Positions 63,340-64,000 of a DNA stretch of 64,000 nucleotides are shown here, piece after piece (position 1 is the stretch's first letter; each line of letters opens with the position of its first letter). Position numbers and translations under genes: made by a program. Source of the stretch: WLMZ01 sp031410915 (GTDB lineage: Bacteria > Actinomycetota > Acidimicrobiia > Acidimicrobiales > Ilumatobacteraceae); NCBI GenBank assembly GCA_031410915.1, contig JANNZY010000057.1, positions 1-64,000 on the forward strand, written 5' to 3'. A model generated the notes under the pieces. It was not told where the DNA came from. It did not search any database and saw only the letters and a program-made list of their open reading frames with translations.

Positions 63340-64000
63340 ATGTCTGCTGTTGCTGACCTCTTCGATGATGTCGTGGCGGGTCTCCGTGTCGTGGGCGGCA
63401 CCGACGACGGTTCGGCCGAGGACGGGTCGGGCCTTGATGTCGACATGCACGAGTTCGCGTGCCTGTCGGGCCGTGAACGTGACCAGGCGTTGATGAGGGT
63501 GGAGCGCGAGTTCCGCAGGTTGGGCGCGCAGCGTGCGGCGATGGTCCGTCGGGTGGAGACGTCGAAGTCGTTTGCCGATGACGGTCATCTGTCCGTGCGC
63601 GGTTGGTTCGGGGCGGTGACGAATTCGACGACGGAATCTGCTTCTCGGGAGGTCCGTGTCGGCCGCATGCTCGCCGACATGCCACTGCTGGCGGCGGCAT
63701 ACGAGAGGGGTGACGTCGGATCGGATCAGTTGCGGATCTTGGCTCGTCTGCATGCGAATGCCCGTTGCCGATCGAAGATGGCCGACTCGGACGGATTGCT
63801 GACTGGTCACGCCATCCGGTTGCACATCGATGACTTCATCGTCGTCGCGCGACGATGGATGGCGTGGGCCGATCCCGACGGGCGCGACCCGGAGGCAGCG
63901 CATCGTGATCGCGATGCGAACATCCGTCCGGTTGGTGCGGGGTTCTCGCTGCGAGCGCGTGGCAGTGGTATCGACGGTGAGGTGATCGCTGAGGTGTTTG
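63340..64000 (+). CDS. DUF222 domain protein, N-terminal part (likely HNH endonuclease)
   Basis: The frame opens at ATG 63340, five bases after GGAGGAGG, and continues past the window end (220 residues visible). The visible part has the DUF222 layout: MSAVADLFDDVVAGLRVV, LSGRERDQALMRVEREFRRLGAQRAAMVRRVE, RGWFGAVTNSTTESASREVRVGRMLADMPLLAAAYERGDVGSDQLRILARL. In Actinobacteria DUF222 proteins usually end in an HNH nuclease domain and occur in many copies, often as mobile or selfish genes; that half lies outside the window. Homing activity is not shown. Confidence 0.85.
   Translation, partial: MSAVADLFDDVVAGLRVVGGTDDGSAEDGSGLDVDMHEFACLSGRERDQALMRVEREFRRLGAQRAAMVRRVETSKSFADDGHLSVRGWFGAVTNSTTESASREVRVGRMLADMPLLAAAYERGDVGSDQLRILARLHANARCRSKMADSDGLLTGHAIRLHIDDFIVVARRWMAWADPDGRDPEAAHRDRDANIRPVGAGFSLRARGSGIDGEVIAEVF

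Overview
The window is GC-rich actinobacterial chromosome spanning a replication origin. The origin-side gene order, F420/flavin-type luciferase-like oxidoreductases, DUF3566, DUF5318, DciA and a CwlM-TrxA-TrxB-anti-sigma-SigM block point to Actinobacteria. The extra genes suggest class Acidimicrobiia (Ilumatobacter-like, probably aquatic); that placement rests on overall resemblance and was not tested by a search.

Layout. (1) 1-4.5 kb: the end of a luciferase-like oxidoreductase, a soluble MgtE_N/CBS protein with a DUF1003 membrane protein, an alpha/beta hydrolase and a Rossmann-fold protein. (2) 4.5-15.3 kb, read leftward: dnaA, dnaN, recF, dciA, gyrB, gyrA, a TadG-like protein, DUF3566, tRNA-Ile and a tiny membrane peptide. 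The dnaA-dnaN gap has DnaA boxes and DnaA-trio-like triplets and is the best oriC candidate. A perfect DnaA-box palindrome lies just upstream of dnaA. (3) 15.6-23.5 kb, read rightward: rpmH, rnpA, yidD, yidC, jag, rsmG, then 2.8 kb of non-coding DNA, then parA-parB. The non-coding stretch carries parS sites, three of them inside a degenerate tandem repeat of about 0.2 kb. (4) 23.6-33.5 kb, read leftward: a GNAT enzyme, DUF6049, DegV, a transmembrane Ser/Thr kinase, a SigM-like ECF sigma factor, its anti-sigma factor, a small membrane protein, trxB, trxA and a CwlM-like pseudo-amidase. This matches the mycobacterial Rv3908-Rv3918 neighbourhood except that no MurJ flippase is present; only its kinase and extracellular portion is found.

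(5) 33.5-46.7 kb: histone-deacetylase-like amidohydrolase, CCA-adding enzyme, a 1038-residue PAS-GGDEF-EAL protein, a methyltransferase, DUF5318, DinB, a kinase-M23-aminotransferase triple fusion, an Old Yellow Enzyme-type reductase and a dimethylargininase. (6) 46.9-52.7 kb: a complete long-chain olefin cluster (OleA, fused OleBC, OleD) followed by a geranylgeranyl-reductase-family flavoprotein. (7) 52.8-64 kb: TetR regulator, Rieske oxygenase, VapBC module, Nudix hydrolase, a dehalogenase-SRPBCC-sulfatase operon, a D,D-carboxypeptidase, small proteins, a second luciferase-like enzyme, tRNA-Ala and the start of a DUF222/HNH gene.

Most operons are tightly packed, with 1-4 base start/stop overlaps (ATGA, GTGA, TTGA) indicating translational coupling. 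The clear exception is the parS-bearing gap between rsmG and parA.
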